From positions 186,001 through 250,000 of the forward strand of contig NZ_JMPJ01000065.1 in the NCBI RefSeq assembly GCF_000735345.1: 64,000 nucleotides of DNA, read 5' to 3'. Positions 12,403 through 22,736 of this stretch are shown here, one piece after another (within the stretch, counting starts at the first letter, position 1; each line of letters starts with the position of its first letter). Under the pieces are notes generated by a model. The model was not told the DNA's origin. It was given only the letters and a program-made list of their open reading frames with translations, and ran no database searches. This stretch comes from Ewingella americana ATCC 33852. GTDB lineage: Bacteria; Pseudomonadota; Gammaproteobacteria; Enterobacterales; Enterobacteriaceae. A program made the position numbers and the translations under genes.

Positions 12403-14397
12403 TTACTTCAGCAGAGACTGAGCCTGAGCCACTACGTTGTCGACGGTGAAGCCGAACTCTTTGAACAGCAGATCGGCTGGTGCAGACTCGCCGAAGCTGT
12501 GCATACCAACGATAGCGCCATTCAGGCCAACGTATTTGAACCAGTAGTCAGCGATACCCGCTTCTACTGCTACGCGAGCAGTCACGGCTTTCGGCAGGAC
12601 AGATTCACGGTAAGCCGCGTCCTGTTTGTCGAAGGCGTCGGTAGAAGGCATAGACACTACGCGCACTTTGGTGCCCGCAGCGGCCAGCTTGTCAGCAGCT
12701 TCTACAGTGATGCCCACTTCTGAACCGGTCGCGATCAGAATCACGTCTGGCGTGCCTTCGCTGTCTTTCAGCACATAACCACCGCGCGCCACGTTTGCCA
12801 ATTGCTCAGCAGTACGTGGTTGCTGGGTCAGGTTCTGACGAGAGAAGATCAGCGTGACTGGGCCGTCGTTACGCTCGATGGCGTATTTCCAAGCTACCGC
12901 AGATTCAACCTGATCCGCTGGACGCCAAGTGCTCATGTTTGGCGTAACGCGCAGGCTGGCGATCTGCTCAACCGGCTGGTGCGTTGGGCCATCTTCGCCC
13001 AGACCGATAGAGTCGTGGGTGTAGACGAACACGTTACGGATCTTCATCAGTGCCGCCATACGCACCGCGTTACGGGCATATTCAACGAACATCAGGAAGG
13101 TTGCAGAGTACGGCAGGAAACCGCCATGCAGTGCGATACCGTTGGTGATAGCGGTCATGCCGAATTCGCGCACGCCGTAGTGAATGTAGTTACCCGCCTG
13201 ATCGTCGCCGATAGACTTAGAGCCAGACCACATGGTCAGGTTGCTTGGCGCGAGGTCAGCAGAACCACCGAGGAATTCTGGCAGCACTTTACCGAAAGCT
13301 TCCAGCGCGTTTTGTGACGCTTTGCGGCTTGCGATGTTGGCAGGGTTTGCCTGCAGCTGCTCGATGAATTTCTGTGCTTCAGTTTCCCAGTTAGCTGGCA
13401 GTTCGCCCTTAATACGGCGTTTGAACTCTTTTGCCAATTCTGGGTGAGCTTTAGCGTAAGCGTCGAACTTAGCGTCCCACGCGGCTTCTTTCGCTTTACC
13501 AGCTTCTTTAGCATCCCACTGAGCATAAATGTCTTGTGGAATTTCGAAGGCAGCGTATTTCCAGCCCAGCGCTTCGCGCGTTGCAGCCACTTCAGCAGCA
13601 CCCAGAGCAGCACCGTGAACGTCGTGGGTACCGGCTTTGTTTGGTGAACCGAAACCGATGATGGTTTTGCACATCAACAGGGATGGTTTGTCAGTGACTT
13701 TGTGAGCTTCTTCGATAGCTGCTTTGATGGAATCTGGGTTGTGACCATCAACACCACGCACGACGTGCCAGCCGTAAGACTCGAAACGTTTAGCAGTGTC
13801 ATCAGTGAACCAGCCTTCAACGTGGCCGTCGATGGAGATACCGTTGTCATCATAGAACGCGGTCAGTTTGCCGAGTTTCATGGTGCCAGCCAGTGAACAG
13901 GCTTCGTGAGAGATGCCTTCCATCATACAACCGTCGCCCAGGAAGGCGTAGGTGTGGTGGTCAACGATGTCGTGGCCCGGCTTGTTGAACTGCGCGCCCA
14001 GCGTGCGTTCTGCAATAGCGAAACCTACTGCGTTGGCAATGCCCTGACCCAGTGGACCCGTGGTGGTTTCAACGCCTGGGGTGTAACCGTATTCTGGGTG
14101 GCCCGGGGTTTTAGAGTGCAGCTGACGGAAGTTTTCCAGCTCGCCGATTGGCAGGTCGTAGCCAGTGAGGTGCAACAGGCTGTAAATCAGCATAGAACCG
14201 TGACCGTTCGACAGCACGAAGCGGTCGCGGTCAGCCCAATGTGGGTTAGTTGGGTTGTGGTTCAGGTAGTCACGCCACAGGACTTCGGCAATATCAGCCA
14301 TGCCCATAGGGGCGCCAGGGTGGCCGGAATTCGCTTTCTGCACGGCGTCCATACTCAATGCACGGATAGCGTTCGCAAGCTCTTTACGAGAGGACAT
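12403..14397 (-). CDS. tktA: Transketolase A
   Basis: Thiamine-diphosphate enzyme of the non-oxidative pentose phosphate pathway, moving two-carbon units between ketoses and aldoses and supplying erythrose-4-phosphate. It has 664 residues (663 in E. coli), starting [20 protein letters not shown]. The ThDP motif [18 protein letters not shown] and the substrate loop [19 protein letters not shown] are present. In the PP domain, [20 protein letters not shown] is the transketolase signature. It neighbours epd, which uses its product. The 250-bp gap to loiP on the right is divergent and must hold both promoters. Confidence 0.97.
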   Translation of the reverse strand: MSSRKELANAIRALSMDAVQKANSGHPGAPMGMADIAEVLWRDYLNHNPTNPHWADRDRFVLSNGHGSMLIYSLLHLTGYDLPIGELENFRQLHSKTPGHPEYGYTPGVETTTGPLGQGIANAVGFAIAERTLGAQFNKPGHDIVDHHTYAFLGDGCMMEGISHEACSLAGTMKLGKLTAFYDDNGISIDGHVEGWFTDDTAKRFESYGWHVVRGVDGHNPDSIKAAIEEAHKVTDKPSLLMCKTIIGFGSPNKAGTHDVHGAALGAAEVAATREALGWKYAAFEIPQDIYAQWDAKEAGKAKEAAWDAKFDAYAKAHPELAKEFKRRIKGELPANWETEAQKFIEQLQANPANIASRKASQNALEAFGKVLPEFLGGSADLAPSNLTMWSGSKSIGDDQAGNYIHYGVREFGMTAITNGIALHGGFLPYSATFLMFVEYARNAVRMAALMKIRNVFVYTHDSIGLGEDGPTHQPVEQIASLRVTPNMSTWRPADQVESAVAWKYAIERNDGPVTLIFSRQNLTQQPRTAEQLANVARGGYVLKDSEGTPDVILIATGSEVGITVEAADKLAAAGTKVRVVSMPSTDAFDKQDAAYRESVLPKAVTARVAVEAGIADYWFKYVGLNGAIVGMHSFGESAPADLLFKEFGFTVDNVVAQAQSLLK

Positions 14398-14646
14398 GTT
14401 CTACTCCAGGTCGGATTAAAAAAGCAGTCAAGAAAGTCATTTTCTCAGACTAGGCATTAAAACGGCAATCTCTATTAACACGCGTGATGAACTTCACAAA
14501 AAAGACTTTTAAATCAGTGCAATTTTTAGGATATCAACTATAGAACGGCAAGCCCTAAAAGCCTAATTTACCGCTATCCTTATCAATAATGCCTTTTTGA
14601 AGGCTTTTTCTTTGCTTCTGATTGTTACTTTTGGGAACCAAAACTG

Positions 14647-15399
14647 ATGAAAATGACTCCTGCGCTGTTGAGCTTAAGTCTCGCTACCCTGATTGCCGGC
14701 TGCTCCACCGTGAATACCGACACGCTGATGCAATCCGGTGCTCAGGCTTACCAAGCCGCCACTTTGTCCGATGCTGATGTTAAAACCCTCAGCGTGCAGT
14801 CTTGCGAAGAGATGGACAAGAAAGCCAAAATCGCCCCAGACGACAGCGAATACGCGCAACGCCTGAAGAAAATTTCTGCCGCGCTCGGCGACAACATCAA
14901 CGGCACGCCCGCCAACTATAAGGTTTACCTGACCAAAGACGTCAACGCCTGGGCGATGGCTAACGGCTGTATTCGCGTCTATAGCGGCCTGATGGACATG
15001 ATGAATGACAACGAAGTCGAAGGCGTACTCGGCCACGAAATGGGCCACGTTGCCCTCGGTCACACCCGCAAAGCGATGCAGGTTGCCTACGGCGCTACCG
15101 CCGCGCGCTCTGTGGCTTCGTCACTGGGCGGCATCAGTGCCACGCTGTCACAGTCGCAACTCGCCGATCTGGGTGAGAAATACGTCAACGCCCAGTTCTC
15201 GCAAAAACAGGAGTCTCAGGCCGATGACTACTCCTTTGATCTGTTGAAGCAGCGCGGCATCGACCCAACCGGGCTGGCCACCAGCTTTGAGAAATTGGCA
15301 AAAATGGAACAAGGCAGCAGCATTGGCTGGTTTGACGACCACCCTTCTTCCGAAGCCCGCGCCAAGCACATTCGCGAACGCATTGCCGCCGGACAGTAA
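14647..15399 (+). CDS. loiP: Metalloprotease LoiP (M48, outer-membrane lipoprotein)
   Basis: Zn metalloprotease of the M48 family, YggG/LoiP in E. coli, an outer-membrane-attached periplasmic protease that responds to low osmolarity. The 250-residue protein starts with a lipoprotein signal peptide ending in the lipobox LIAGC. The Zn-binding motif HEMGH lies at residues 130-134, and the third ligand is the Glu of the EsQADDYSFD helix. The neighbouring genes (tktA upstream, divergent) are as in E. coli. It ends at a bidirectional terminator shared with the convergent efflux gene. Confidence 0.94.
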   Translation: MKMTPALLSLSLATLIAGCSTVNTDTLMQSGAQAYQAATLSDADVKTLSVQSCEEMDKKAKIAPDDSEYAQRLKKISAALGDNINGTPANYKVYLTKDVNAWAMANGCIRVYSGLMDMMNDNEVEGVLGHEMGHVALGHTRKAMQVAYGATAARSVASSLGGISATLSQSQLADLGEKYVNAQFSQKQESQADDYSFDLLKQRGIDPTGLATSFEKLAKMEQGSSIGWFDDHPSSEARAKHIRERIAAGQ

Positions 15400-15427
15400 A
15401 CCTTCACTACAGCTTTCAAACCAAAGC

Positions 15428-15456
15428 ACAAAGGCGCGGAGCGATCCGCGCCTTTA
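15428..15456. terminator. Bidirectional terminator between loiP and mdtQ-like gene
   Basis: The palindrome AAAGGCGCGGA-GCGA-TCCGCGCCTTT lies between the convergent stop codons of loiP (15399) and the efflux gene (15471). The A and T flanks allow termination in both directions. Confidence 0.85.
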
Positions 15457-15470
15457 CCTTTTCAACGGCT

Positions 15471-16931
15471 CTAGTTTGCCGCCCCCTGATGATACCCACC
15501 GCCCAATGACGTGATCAGGCTGATATCCGCATTGTTGGCTTTGTTTTTCAATATCAACAAATTGGCCTGCTCTTCCAACAGCGGGATGCGCGCTTTCGAC
15601 ACCTGATTACCACTGGCTAGCCCGGCGTTAAAGCGTCGCTGCACCAGCGATAAAATGTGGGTTTCGCCATCAACCACCTGCTGCTGCTGGACGCGCTCTT
15701 CGGCCAAGGTCTGCATGGCGCTGGCGTCTTTCACCACGTCGGTCACAGCTGAAACCACGGCTTTGTTATAGGAAGCGATAGCCAGATTGCTGTCCGACTG
15801 CACCACCGCCAAATTGGCATTCAGGCGACCACTGTCGAAAATCGGCAACGTGAAGCCCAAAATGCCGCCCGCCTGCTGGGCCGAGCTGCGGAACAGGTCG
15901 CTGAGGTGCAAAGCGTCATATTGCAGGAAGCTCATCAAATTGACGGTTGGGTAGAAAGCGGCGCGCGCGGCCTCGGTTTGGCTCAGAGAGGATTGGATAT
16001 ACCAGTGCGCGGCCTGCAAGTCAGGGCGGCGCGCCAGCAGCTGGTAGTTGAGCTTCGGCGGCAATGGCTGGCTGACGTCCGGCAGAGGCACGGCTTTAAT
16101 CTCAGGCAAGGGATGTTGCAGGCCGAGCATCGCGCCGAGGGTGGCCTGTAAGGCATGCAGCTCGCCTTGATTGGAGGCAATGCGCTGGTCAAGCTTGGCC
16201 AGCGACACCCTGCCGACGGTGTCATCCAAGGAAGAAGAGATGCCTTCGGAATACAATTTCTCATCGGTATGGACAATCAGCGCCTCTTGCTCACGCATCT
16301 GCTGCAAGGTGTCTTGCAGCGCCATCACGGTTTGCATATCCCAATACAGCTCGGTCACCGCCGAGGAGACCAGCAGTTTGGATTCCGCCAGTTCGGCCTG
16401 TTTGGCTTGCTCAAGGCCTAAAGCGGCCTCGATGCGGTCGCGATCTTTGCCCCAAATATCAAACTCATAGCTGCCCTGTAAGCCAAAGGTGCCGTTGGTG
16501 TACCACGGGCCGGTGGTGCCAGCTGCCGGGTCATCCACGGCGAAGGGGCCAAGTATGCCCTCAGCCGACACTTTCTGCCGCTCAACGTCGGCACCAAAAT
16601 TCAGGTTGGCACCCGCGCCAGCACGTACCGTTTCGGTTTGTGCTTTAGCTAGCATGACTCGCTGCTCAACCACGGCCAGAGTAGGTGAATCCGCCAGCGC
16701 TTGAGCCACTAATTGATTTAATTGCGGGTTATTATATTGCTTCCACCATTCAGTGGATGGCCAAACTCCGCCATTAGGAATAGTTATTGTGGTGAGTTTC
16801 GCAATATCTGTTTTTTTAGCGACCGGCGGCTCTGAATGAATAAAAGCACAGCCGCTGAGAAAAGTAATAATAGGTAACAAAGTGAATGTCGATAACATTC
16901 GCTTCTTGGTCATGCACTTTACAGCTTTCAC
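15471..16931 (-). CDS. mdtQ: MdtQ-like outer-membrane efflux lipoprotein (TolC/NodT family)
   Basis: Outer-membrane factor of the NodT/OprM type, the exit duct of tripartite drug efflux pumps. The 486-residue product has a lipoprotein signal with lipobox FLSGC and two TolC-type repeats. Family motifs are WWKQYNNPQLNQLV, VSAEGILGPFAVDDPAAGTT, LARRPDLQAAHWYIQSSLSQ and LPIFDSGRLNANL. The whole protein tracks E. coli MdtQ (YohG) closely, including the DALHLSDLFRSSAQQ stretch. The start is GTG at 16929-16931 with GGGGAA upstream; an ATG at 16911-16913 is the alternative. No membrane-fusion or pump gene lies next to it, so it probably works with components encoded elsewhere. Confidence 0.88.
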   Translation of the reverse strand: MKAVKCMTKKRMLSTFTLLPIITFLSGCAFIHSEPPVAKKTDIAKLTTITIPNGGVWPSTEWWKQYNNPQLNQLVAQALADSPTLAVVEQRVMLAKAQTETVRAGAGANLNFGADVERQKVSAEGILGPFAVDDPAAGTTGPWYTNGTFGLQGSYEFDIWGKDRDRIEAALGLEQAKQAELAESKLLVSSAVTELYWDMQTVMALQDTLQQMREQEALIVHTDEKLYSEGISSSLDDTVGRVSLAKLDQRIASNQGELHALQATLGAMLGLQHPLPEIKAVPLPDVSQPLPPKLNYQLLARRPDLQAAHWYIQSSLSQTEAARAAFYPTVNLMSFLQYDALHLSDLFRSSAQQAGGILGFTLPIFDSGRLNANLAVVQSDSNLAIASYNKAVVSAVTDVVKDASAMQTLAEERVQQQQVVDGETHILSLVQRRFNAGLASGNQVSKARIPLLEEQANLLILKNKANNADISLITSLGGGYHQGAAN

Positions 16932-17200
16932 TGATTATTCCCCGCAAAATACCTAATAACATGCAAAATGATAAATAAATCTTATTTTTGTGGAACCAAA
17001 GCCGTCGAGCGGCCACAGCGCAGGGAGTACGCCAGTTTGGGAGATCACAGCAGACAACGCTAATAATAACCCTACTGTCGCAGCGCGATTAAAAACTGAA
17101 AAGTGAAGAGAGAAAATAAATACCTATTATTATGCGAACTACTTTTACGCGAATAGCCGTAATCTGAATATCACTATTCTGCAAAAAATCATTTCCAAAT

Positions 17201-17240
17201 AAAAAAGCGCAACTTTAATAAATAAAATTGCGCTTTAATT
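17201..17240 (-). terminator. Rho-independent terminator of the yhf operon
   Basis: Minus strand AAAGCGCAA, AT-rich loop, TTGCGCTTTTTT, just after the yhfT stop. The 260 bp to its left, up to the mdtQ-like start, contains no recognisable gene. Confidence 0.85.
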
Positions 17241-17258
17241 AAATCGTTAAACTTTATC

Positions 17259-18551
17259 TTATGCTGGGATGAAGATACCCGCCCAGAAACACAAGTTAAG
17301 CACGATACCGGTAATGATAACCGCAACCACTGGTGCTGCAATTTTCAATACTGGGCGACCCAAGGCTTCGTTGAGGAAGTAAATCGCGGTGGTCATGGTG
17401 AAACCGGTGTAACCCGCCATTTTAATCGAGGCGAAGATAGCACCAATCAGCAGCGCGTATTCCATCAGCAAGTTCATGGCGTTACGAATGTTATCAGACG
17501 CATTACGCACCGATGGGAAACGCCCCATCCATTTGCCAATTGAACGCAGTAGCAGCACTTCTAAGCTGATCACAATCGCGCCCAGCAGTGCAGCTAACCA
17601 CGGGTTCGGCACCAAGTAACCGACCACGAAGACGAAGGTGAAACCGGCTACGGCGTAGACCCCGGTGGCCAGCGCCGTGGTGGCAATCATGGGAACAAAG
17701 CCCAAGCCGCGCATGAATTCAGCCAGTGCTGCCTGATGGATAAGGCTCGCAGAGTCCGCCGGAGAGACGCCCGGTGCATAAGCTTTTGCCAGCGTGTAAA
17801 TCGACACTTCGCTACCGCCGAACAGCTTCATGCTGGCCACCGCAGAGATAAGTGCGCCGACAATCGCGATAAGCGGCAAGTTCTTAATAATGCGCGAGGT
17901 TCGCTCTTCGAACATCGACTCGCCACCACCGCCAAGGTGCGCTTTGGCTTTGACATCTTTGTAAATCGCGATACCAATCAGCAAAATCATACCGACGAAA
18001 ATCTCGATAGATTCTGGAGACAGCGGCGTGAATCGCACGATAAGCAGGCGAGTCAACAGCACCAGCAGCGCAGCGATAACCCCCGACTTCCAGCCAAATT
18101 GGTAGAAAATCGCCACCAGCGGGAACAGCGCGAAGGCTGAAATAACGGGTGAACTCAGCTCACCCAGCGAACCGATAAAGTTAACCGGCAGCGAGGTCAG
18201 GACGCTGTTTACCGCAGGCAGGCTGGTGAACACCAACACGCCCCAGATAGCCCCTAAGCCGAAGGCCAGATACGCGTTAATCGCCAGCACGCCGATGATA
18301 TCGGTGGAGAGGAACAGCAGCCATGAGTTAAGCAGGCCGGTCGACAGGGTGAAGGAGATGCCTACCGAGGCGATAAAGCCCACGCTCAGACCAAATGCAA
18401 TACTGCCCGCTTCGCGGCGGCTCATATTACCTTCTACCAGCTGCGGAAGGATTGGTCGGATACCGTCATGAAACACTGCAACCGATTTGTGCGCCAGTAA
18501 GGCGGTCATCCCGGTTAATAACGCCACCACAATAATGTGTACGTATTCCAT
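17259..18551 (-). CDS. yhfT: YhfT family inner-membrane protein, putative transporter
   Basis: A 430-residue, very hydrophobic protein with about twelve predicted membrane segments, matching the YhfT family of the E. coli yhf cluster. Function is unknown; its place as the only integral membrane protein of the operon suggests it imports the compound handled by php, yhfW and yhfX. One cytoplasmic loop carries a short Gly-rich stretch (AHLGGGGESMFEERTS) after about seven segments. It is the last gene of the operon, 16 bp after yhfU. Family call is firm by context and length; the transport role is inference. Confidence 0.88.
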   Translation of the reverse strand: MEYVHIIVVALLTGMTALLAHKSVAVFHDGIRPILPQLVEGNMSRREAGSIAFGLSVGFIASVGISFTLSTGLLNSWLLFLSTDIIGVLAINAYLAFGLGAIWGVLVFTSLPAVNSVLTSLPVNFIGSLGELSSPVISAFALFPLVAIFYQFGWKSGVIAALLVLLTRLLIVRFTPLSPESIEIFVGMILLIGIAIYKDVKAKAHLGGGGESMFEERTSRIIKNLPLIAIVGALISAVASMKLFGGSEVSIYTLAKAYAPGVSPADSASLIHQAALAEFMRGLGFVPMIATTALATGVYAVAGFTFVFVVGYLVPNPWLAALLGAIVISLEVLLLRSIGKWMGRFPSVRNASDNIRNAMNLLMEYALLIGAIFASIKMAGYTGFTMTTAIYFLNEALGRPVLKIAAPVVAVIITGIVLNLCFWAGIFIPA

Positions 18552-18567
18552 AGTCGTTATCTCACGA

Positions 18568-18921
18568 TTAACGTAACTGGGTGATCAACAGTGGGATTGC
18601 GTGTTCCACGTGCTCGACCGACAGACCGAAAGCGACTTTGCCTTCAGCAATGAATTTGGCAACCTGATCGGCTTTCGCCTGAATACCCGGCTTGGCGATG
18701 GTGGCGCTTTTGTTGTAACCGATGATGGCGATAGCCATCGACAAAGCCGCACCCGCGCCGGTGTTACAGGCACCAATGTAGTAATCCAGCTCACCTTTTT
18801 TCACTTTCGAGGCTGCTTCCATATCACTCAGAATGTGACACTCGAACTCGCCCGGCGCTGTGGCTTCTACCAGTTTTTGAATCTGTTCACGCTGTAGCCC
18901 TGCAATACCAATTTTTTTCAT
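18568..18921 (-). CDS. yhfU: YhfU family protein (DUF2620)
   Basis: A 117-residue soluble protein starting MKKIGIAGLQREQIQKLVE, with a glycine-rich middle (YYIGACNTGAGAALSMAIAI), matching YhfU/DUF2620. The nucleotide-like GACNTGAGAA loop suggests small-ligand binding, and the size resembles PTS IIB-like or ligand-sensing domains; this is a guess. It sits between php (18 bp upstream) and yhfT (16 bp downstream) in a tight leftward operon. No biochemical role is known to me. Confidence 0.87.
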   Translation of the reverse strand: MKKIGIAGLQREQIQKLVEATAPGEFECHILSDMEAASKVKKGELDYYIGACNTGAGAALSMAIAIIGYNKSATIAKPGIQAKADQVAKFIAEGKVAFGLSVEHVEHAIPLLITQLR

Positions 18922-18939
18922 TTTATTTACCTTAATTGC

Positions 18940-19830
18940 TCAGAGTGCGCCGGCACGACCAAAGAAAGTCGCCGGATTATCGCGAAGTAAAGTGTCAACC
19001 TGACGCTGAGTAATGCCCGCGCCGAGTAACATGGGAACAAAAGTATCAACCAAATAACTAAAACCACTGCCGCCATTGGCTTGCAGATGAGAACGGCGCG
19101 TGATGTCCATCGACAGCATGATTTTGTCGCCGAATCCGCGCGCGATCAGTGCTTGCAGCATCTCGACCCGACGGGTGTCCGGGAAGTAGCTGTTTTTACC
19201 GATTGTGTCGAACTGTACATAAACGCCTTTGTCGAGCATACGGAAAATTTGGTCCAGATCGTCTTTCAAATCACAGTGACCAATCACCACATTCTCTAAC
19301 GCAACGCCATGATTTTCCAGCATCACCACCTGCTCCGGCCCCATAGTACTGAAGCTGGTGTGAGTTGAAATCGGCAAACCTGTTGCATGGTGAGCCAGCG
19401 CCGCAGCGTGGAACATTTTGACTTCATCTTCCGTAATACGGTTTTCGCTGGTGCCGATTTCGGCTATGACACAAGGCTTAAGCGCGGTGCCATCAATGCC
19501 GTTTTCAATCTCACCGATCATTTCTGCCGCCAACTGCTGCGCGCTGGTATTACGCACGTGGGCCGGGTAGAAGCTGTCAGTGTAATAACCTGTTGAAGTT
19601 AAAACGTTAATGCCGGTATCGCGCATTAAGTCCAACATAAATTGAGCATTACGGCCCATATAGCGGTTGGTCACTTCAACAATGTTCAGTACGCCTTTGC
19701 TCACCAGAGTTCGCATTTCGGCACACAGAGGTTCGTACTGATCTAAACGGCAGTCGATATTGTCCTTAAAACCGGACAAATCAATATGCAAATGCTCGTG
19801 AGCATAGGTATATCCCAGTGGATTGATCAT
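18940..19830 (-). CDS. php: Phosphotriesterase homology protein
   Basis: Amidohydrolase-superfamily TIM-barrel metallohydrolase of 296 residues. Metal ligands are visible in order: AHEHLHID (His11, His13), the EIGTSE strand whose Glu replaces the carboxylated lysine of true phosphotriesterases, [14 protein letters not shown] and [10 protein letters not shown]. This arrangement is that of E. coli Php. The natural substrate is unknown; paraoxonase-like activity has not been found for E. coli Php. The ATG overlaps the yhfW stop (ATGA-type, 4 bp), so translation is probably coupled. Shares an operon with a phosphopentomutase-like and an alanine-racemase-like protein. Confidence 0.92.
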   Translation of the reverse strand: MINPLGYTYAHEHLHIDLSGFKDNIDCRLDQYEPLCAEMRTLVSKGVLNIVEVTNRYMGRNAQFMLDLMRDTGINVLTSTGYYTDSFYPAHVRNTSAQQLAAEMIGEIENGIDGTALKPCVIAEIGTSENRITEDEVKMFHAAALAHHATGLPISTHTSFSTMGPEQVVMLENHGVALENVVIGHCDLKDDLDQIFRMLDKGVYVQFDTIGKNSYFPDTRRVEMLQALIARGFGDKIMLSMDITRRSHLQANGGSGFSYLVDTFVPMLLGAGITQRQVDTLLRDNPATFFGRAGAL

Positions 19831-21083
19831 GGTTTTTTCTCCGGTGTTGGCGAAGTACTCGTCGTGGCGTTAAGCGACAGTAAAGGCAAGAAAGAGCGAC
19901 CGTTTTGCGGCTTTGCAGCCCCGAAAAAGTCACAGGCGCTAGCGCCTACGTCTGAAAGCGTAGTACGCCAGCCCAGCTCAACCGGCGGCAATCCGTGTTG
20001 ATACACCAACAACGGCACCTGCTCACGGGTATGGCGGCTATGGCCAATGGTTGGATCGTTGCCGTGATCGGCAATCACCACCAATAAGTCTTCAGGCTGC
20101 ATGGCATCAATAAACTGCGCCAGCGACTTATCAACGACTTGCAGGCGGTCGGCATATCGCTCGACGTCTTCTGCATGCCCTGCTAAATCCGTTTCCTGAA
20201 TATTGGTACAAATAAATGCATCGCCCGGCTGGCTGATTTCTTTCAGCGTAATGTCGAGAATGGTTTGCGAGTCAACCAGTTGCATATAACTCGTGCCATG
20301 CTCATTGGAGACAATATCCGCCACTTTGCCGACCAGTACCGTTTTGATTCCAACGTCGTGTAACTTCGCTGGCGCCTGAGTCTTCTCATCAACGCCATAA
20401 CCCAGATGGGCTACTTGGAAGTTTTTGCGATATAAACCGGAACGCGGCGCGTTGATGCCAATGTATTTGCCATCGCGCACTTCGGCGGCATCGCGAATCG
20501 AGCTGCTATCGTCGATTTCGCCGCCGAAAGCGATCACCCGCCCGACTTTGACACAGGCGCGAACGCAGCGGCCAATTTCCAGCGTTTGCGCGAAGCTGAC
20601 CTGCGACAAATTAGCGCTAATGTTGTAAACCTGACCAACATCGGCTTCCAGATTGTCGCCAATCGCCACCGCGTTGTTAACCCACAGGTAGCTTAAATCG
20701 TTGAGAACAATACGTTCTGTGACGAAACCTTTCAACCGTAACGCGTTTTCGACCTCATCAATAACCGCCGAGAACGGCAAAGTCAGCGGAGGCAATGGCA
20801 GCGTACCCATGATCTCCTGATGCCCGACGAAGGTGTCGCCGCCCTCGTGCTGCAAGCCGATCCGACCAAAGGTGGCGATGTCAGAAGGGGTCATGCAACC
20901 GACCGGATAACCCAACGCATTCATCAGCCCCATGCGACGCATCACCGGCAAATTCAGTTCCGGGAGGCGTTCTAGGATATGACCACAGGTGTTAGCGCCG
21001 ATATCCTGCGGGCGAACGTCTGGCACATCTGGCATCTCGCCGATACCGAAGCTGTCGATCACCAAAACAATATATTTACTCAT
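19827..21083 (-). CDS. yhfW: YhfW, phosphopentomutase-like metalloenzyme
   Basis: Alkaline-phosphatase-superfamily protein of 418 residues related to DeoB. The N-terminal [20 protein letters not shown] metal site and the C-terminal [21 protein letters not shown] motif correspond to the two Mn-binding regions of phosphopentomutase, so it is likely an active phosphomutase or phosphatase. The cap region (residues roughly 90-290) differs from DeoB. It overlaps yhfX by 4 bp at its start and php by 4 bp at its end, which marks a translationally coupled set. Substrate unknown; a sugar or pentose phosphate is the obvious guess. Confidence 0.9.
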   Translation of the reverse strand: MSKYIVLVIDSFGIGEMPDVPDVRPQDIGANTCGHILERLPELNLPVMRRMGLMNALGYPVGCMTPSDIATFGRIGLQHEGGDTFVGHQEIMGTLPLPPLTLPFSAVIDEVENALRLKGFVTERIVLNDLSYLWVNNAVAIGDNLEADVGQVYNISANLSQVSFAQTLEIGRCVRACVKVGRVIAFGGEIDDSSSIRDAAEVRDGKYIGINAPRSGLYRKNFQVAHLGYGVDEKTQAPAKLHDVGIKTVLVGKVADIVSNEHGTSYMQLVDSQTILDITLKEISQPGDAFICTNIQETDLAGHAEDVERYADRLQVVDKSLAQFIDAMQPEDLLVVIADHGNDPTIGHSRHTREQVPLLVYQHGLPPVELGWRTTLSDVGASACDFFGAAKPQNGRSFLPLLSLNATTSTSPTPEKKP

Positions 21084-22246
21084 TTCGCCTCCGCCTTAAT
21101 GGTGTTGCCCAAACTGTCGTACAGGCCCATTAGCACTGGTTTTCCGGTTGAAACACCGCTGATCAAAGCGACATCGCTGCGGGTGACAAATACTTGGGTT
21201 CGAAAACACATCACCACCGCGCTGCCGATAGGGTGCGACTCGGCGAGCTGTAAGCAGTAGTCGATGCTGCTCATGTCTGGCGTGATAACCCGGTCGCGAC
21301 GTCGGTCGTCGCCGTCAATCACCAGCGCGTTATCCAGATTGCCACGGCGGTAATATCCGCCACCGAAGCAGTAAGCGCGCCCTTCGTACTGGTGCGATAC
21401 CTCGGTGAGGTACAGCATGGCAATTTTTTCCTGACAGGTGCCGCGCTGGTTAGCCGGGGTGGTGCCTGTCAATGCGTGGCCCGGCTCGGCGTGAGTGACA
21501 CCCAACTGCGCCAACTCGGCGAAGGTTTCACAGCTCGAGGCACTCGGCGCGTTGACGTGAATAACGTCCACGCCCTGCTCGACCAGAATGTCGCGCGCCG
21601 ACAGCAGAGTATCCATGTTTGCGGTGCGCACGGTGCGCTGCTGCTTGGCGTCATACTGCATGCACGGGAAGTGCGTCACGCCGGCGATGCTCACGCCCGC
21701 CAGAGTGCTTAACTCCGCCACCACCTGCGGCAGCTCGCTGAGTGCAAAACCGCCCTCTTGGCCGCTATATAAAGCGTCACCCGCGTCAGTAACCTTTAAT
21801 AGCAACGGCTGAACGATGCCGATTTCCAGCGCCGCGGCTGAAATACTGCGGGCCTTTTCCAGCGAAAATACCGTCACCACTTCAGGGCGATGGCGCAGCA
21901 CTTCGGCAATCATGCTTTCCGGCGGCTGAACCAGGTGCCCCACGTGGGAAACCGGGATGCCGTGGCGCATCAGCTGGCGCGCTTCTTTAAAATCCACCGC
22001 CACAATGCCGGTAAAACCACATTCAATCAGCAAACGGCACAGCTGCGGGTTGCGCCCGACCTGCTTGCTCATCGCATAGAGCGTCAAACCTAAACGCTTG
22101 GCCTCGGCCAGTAAAAGCCGGGCATTGCTGAGCATCTGGTCGACATCAATGACACAGGTATCCGGCGCAATTTCGCCTTTGCGCCACAGTGCGACGGCGG
22201 CATCGATCAGCGCTGGATTCTGTTTTTCCAAAGCTTGTAGAAACAT
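21080..22246 (-). CDS. yhfX: YhfX, PLP-dependent alanine-racemase-like protein
   Basis: Fold-type III PLP enzyme of 388 residues with the alanine racemase N-terminal barrel. The Schiff-base lysine is in [15 protein letters not shown] after the [15 protein letters not shown] start strand. Further barrel motifs are [25 protein letters not shown] and [14 protein letters not shown]. It lacks a recognisable classical alanine racemase C-terminal Tyr motif, so it may act on another amino acid or amine. In the operon it follows yhfY after 93 bp and overlaps yhfW. The substrate is unknown. Confidence 0.88.
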   Translation of the reverse strand: MFLQALEKQNPALIDAAVALWRKGEIAPDTCVIDVDQMLSNARLLLAEAKRLGLTLYAMSKQVGRNPQLCRLLIECGFTGIVAVDFKEARQLMRHGIPVSHVGHLVQPPESMIAEVLRHRPEVVTVFSLEKARSISAAALEIGIVQPLLLKVTDAGDALYSGQEGGFALSELPQVVAELSTLAGVSIAGVTHFPCMQYDAKQQRTVRTANMDTLLSARDILVEQGVDVIHVNAPSASSCETFAELAQLGVTHAEPGHALTGTTPANQRGTCQEKIAMLYLTEVSHQYEGRAYCFGGGYYRRGNLDNALVIDGDDRRRDRVITPDMSSIDYCLQLAESHPIGSAVVMCFRTQVFVTRSDVALISGVSTGKPVLMGLYDSLGNTIKAEAK

Positions 22247-22339
22247 GAGCTGGCTTTCCCTTTCTGCTTGTATCTAAATAATCATTTTTTTGAATATTTA
22301 AGTCGTGAAAAATAGCGACGACTTATCCGTGCCACTCGC

Positions 22340-22690
22340 TTAGCGGTTCTGATACAAACCCGCAATGTTCACCAGCAGGTAACCCACTTCATGTTCCGGC
22401 ACATTCAATGGAAAATGGCCCATTACGTCTTGATGGATGGCGGCGATTTGCGTGAACTCTTCCAGACTTTCCAGCTCGGCGCGCAGCTCATCATCAATGC
22501 CCTGAATCTCTTCACCGCGACGCGCACGCATCACGGCGTTAGCCAGGTGGGTCAGTGCCAAAATCCCCTGCTCGGTTCTCACCGGCAGCTGCCAGTGACG
22601 CTCCAGACGCAATGTGACTAATCTCATTGCCTGATGAATGTCTTCATCAATCACCCCGGCCTCGGCCAGAATAGCGAGTCTTGTTTCCAT
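22340..22690 (-). CDS. yhfY: YhfY, small PRD-domain protein
   Basis: A 116-residue protein with a single PTS-regulation-domain (PRD) like helical fold, similar to the YhfY family. It has the pattern ETRLAILAEAGVIDEDIHQA at the start and a conserved His in FTQIAAIHQDVMGHFPLN. PRDs are normally phosphorylated on His by PTS proteins and control regulators or antiterminators; here the domain stands alone and lies between the regulator yhfZ (46 bp upstream) and the enzymes. It may tell the regulator about sugar-PTS state, which is inference. Confidence 0.85.
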   Translation of the reverse strand: METRLAILAEAGVIDEDIHQAMRLVTLRLERHWQLPVRTEQGILALTHLANAVMRARRGEEIQGIDDELRAELESLEEFTQIAAIHQDVMGHFPLNVPEHEVGYLLVNIAGLYQNR

Positions 22691-22736
22691 AACTTCCTCT
22701 TTGTGTTTGGCACCGAAGTGCCTTGTAGTCTAAAAA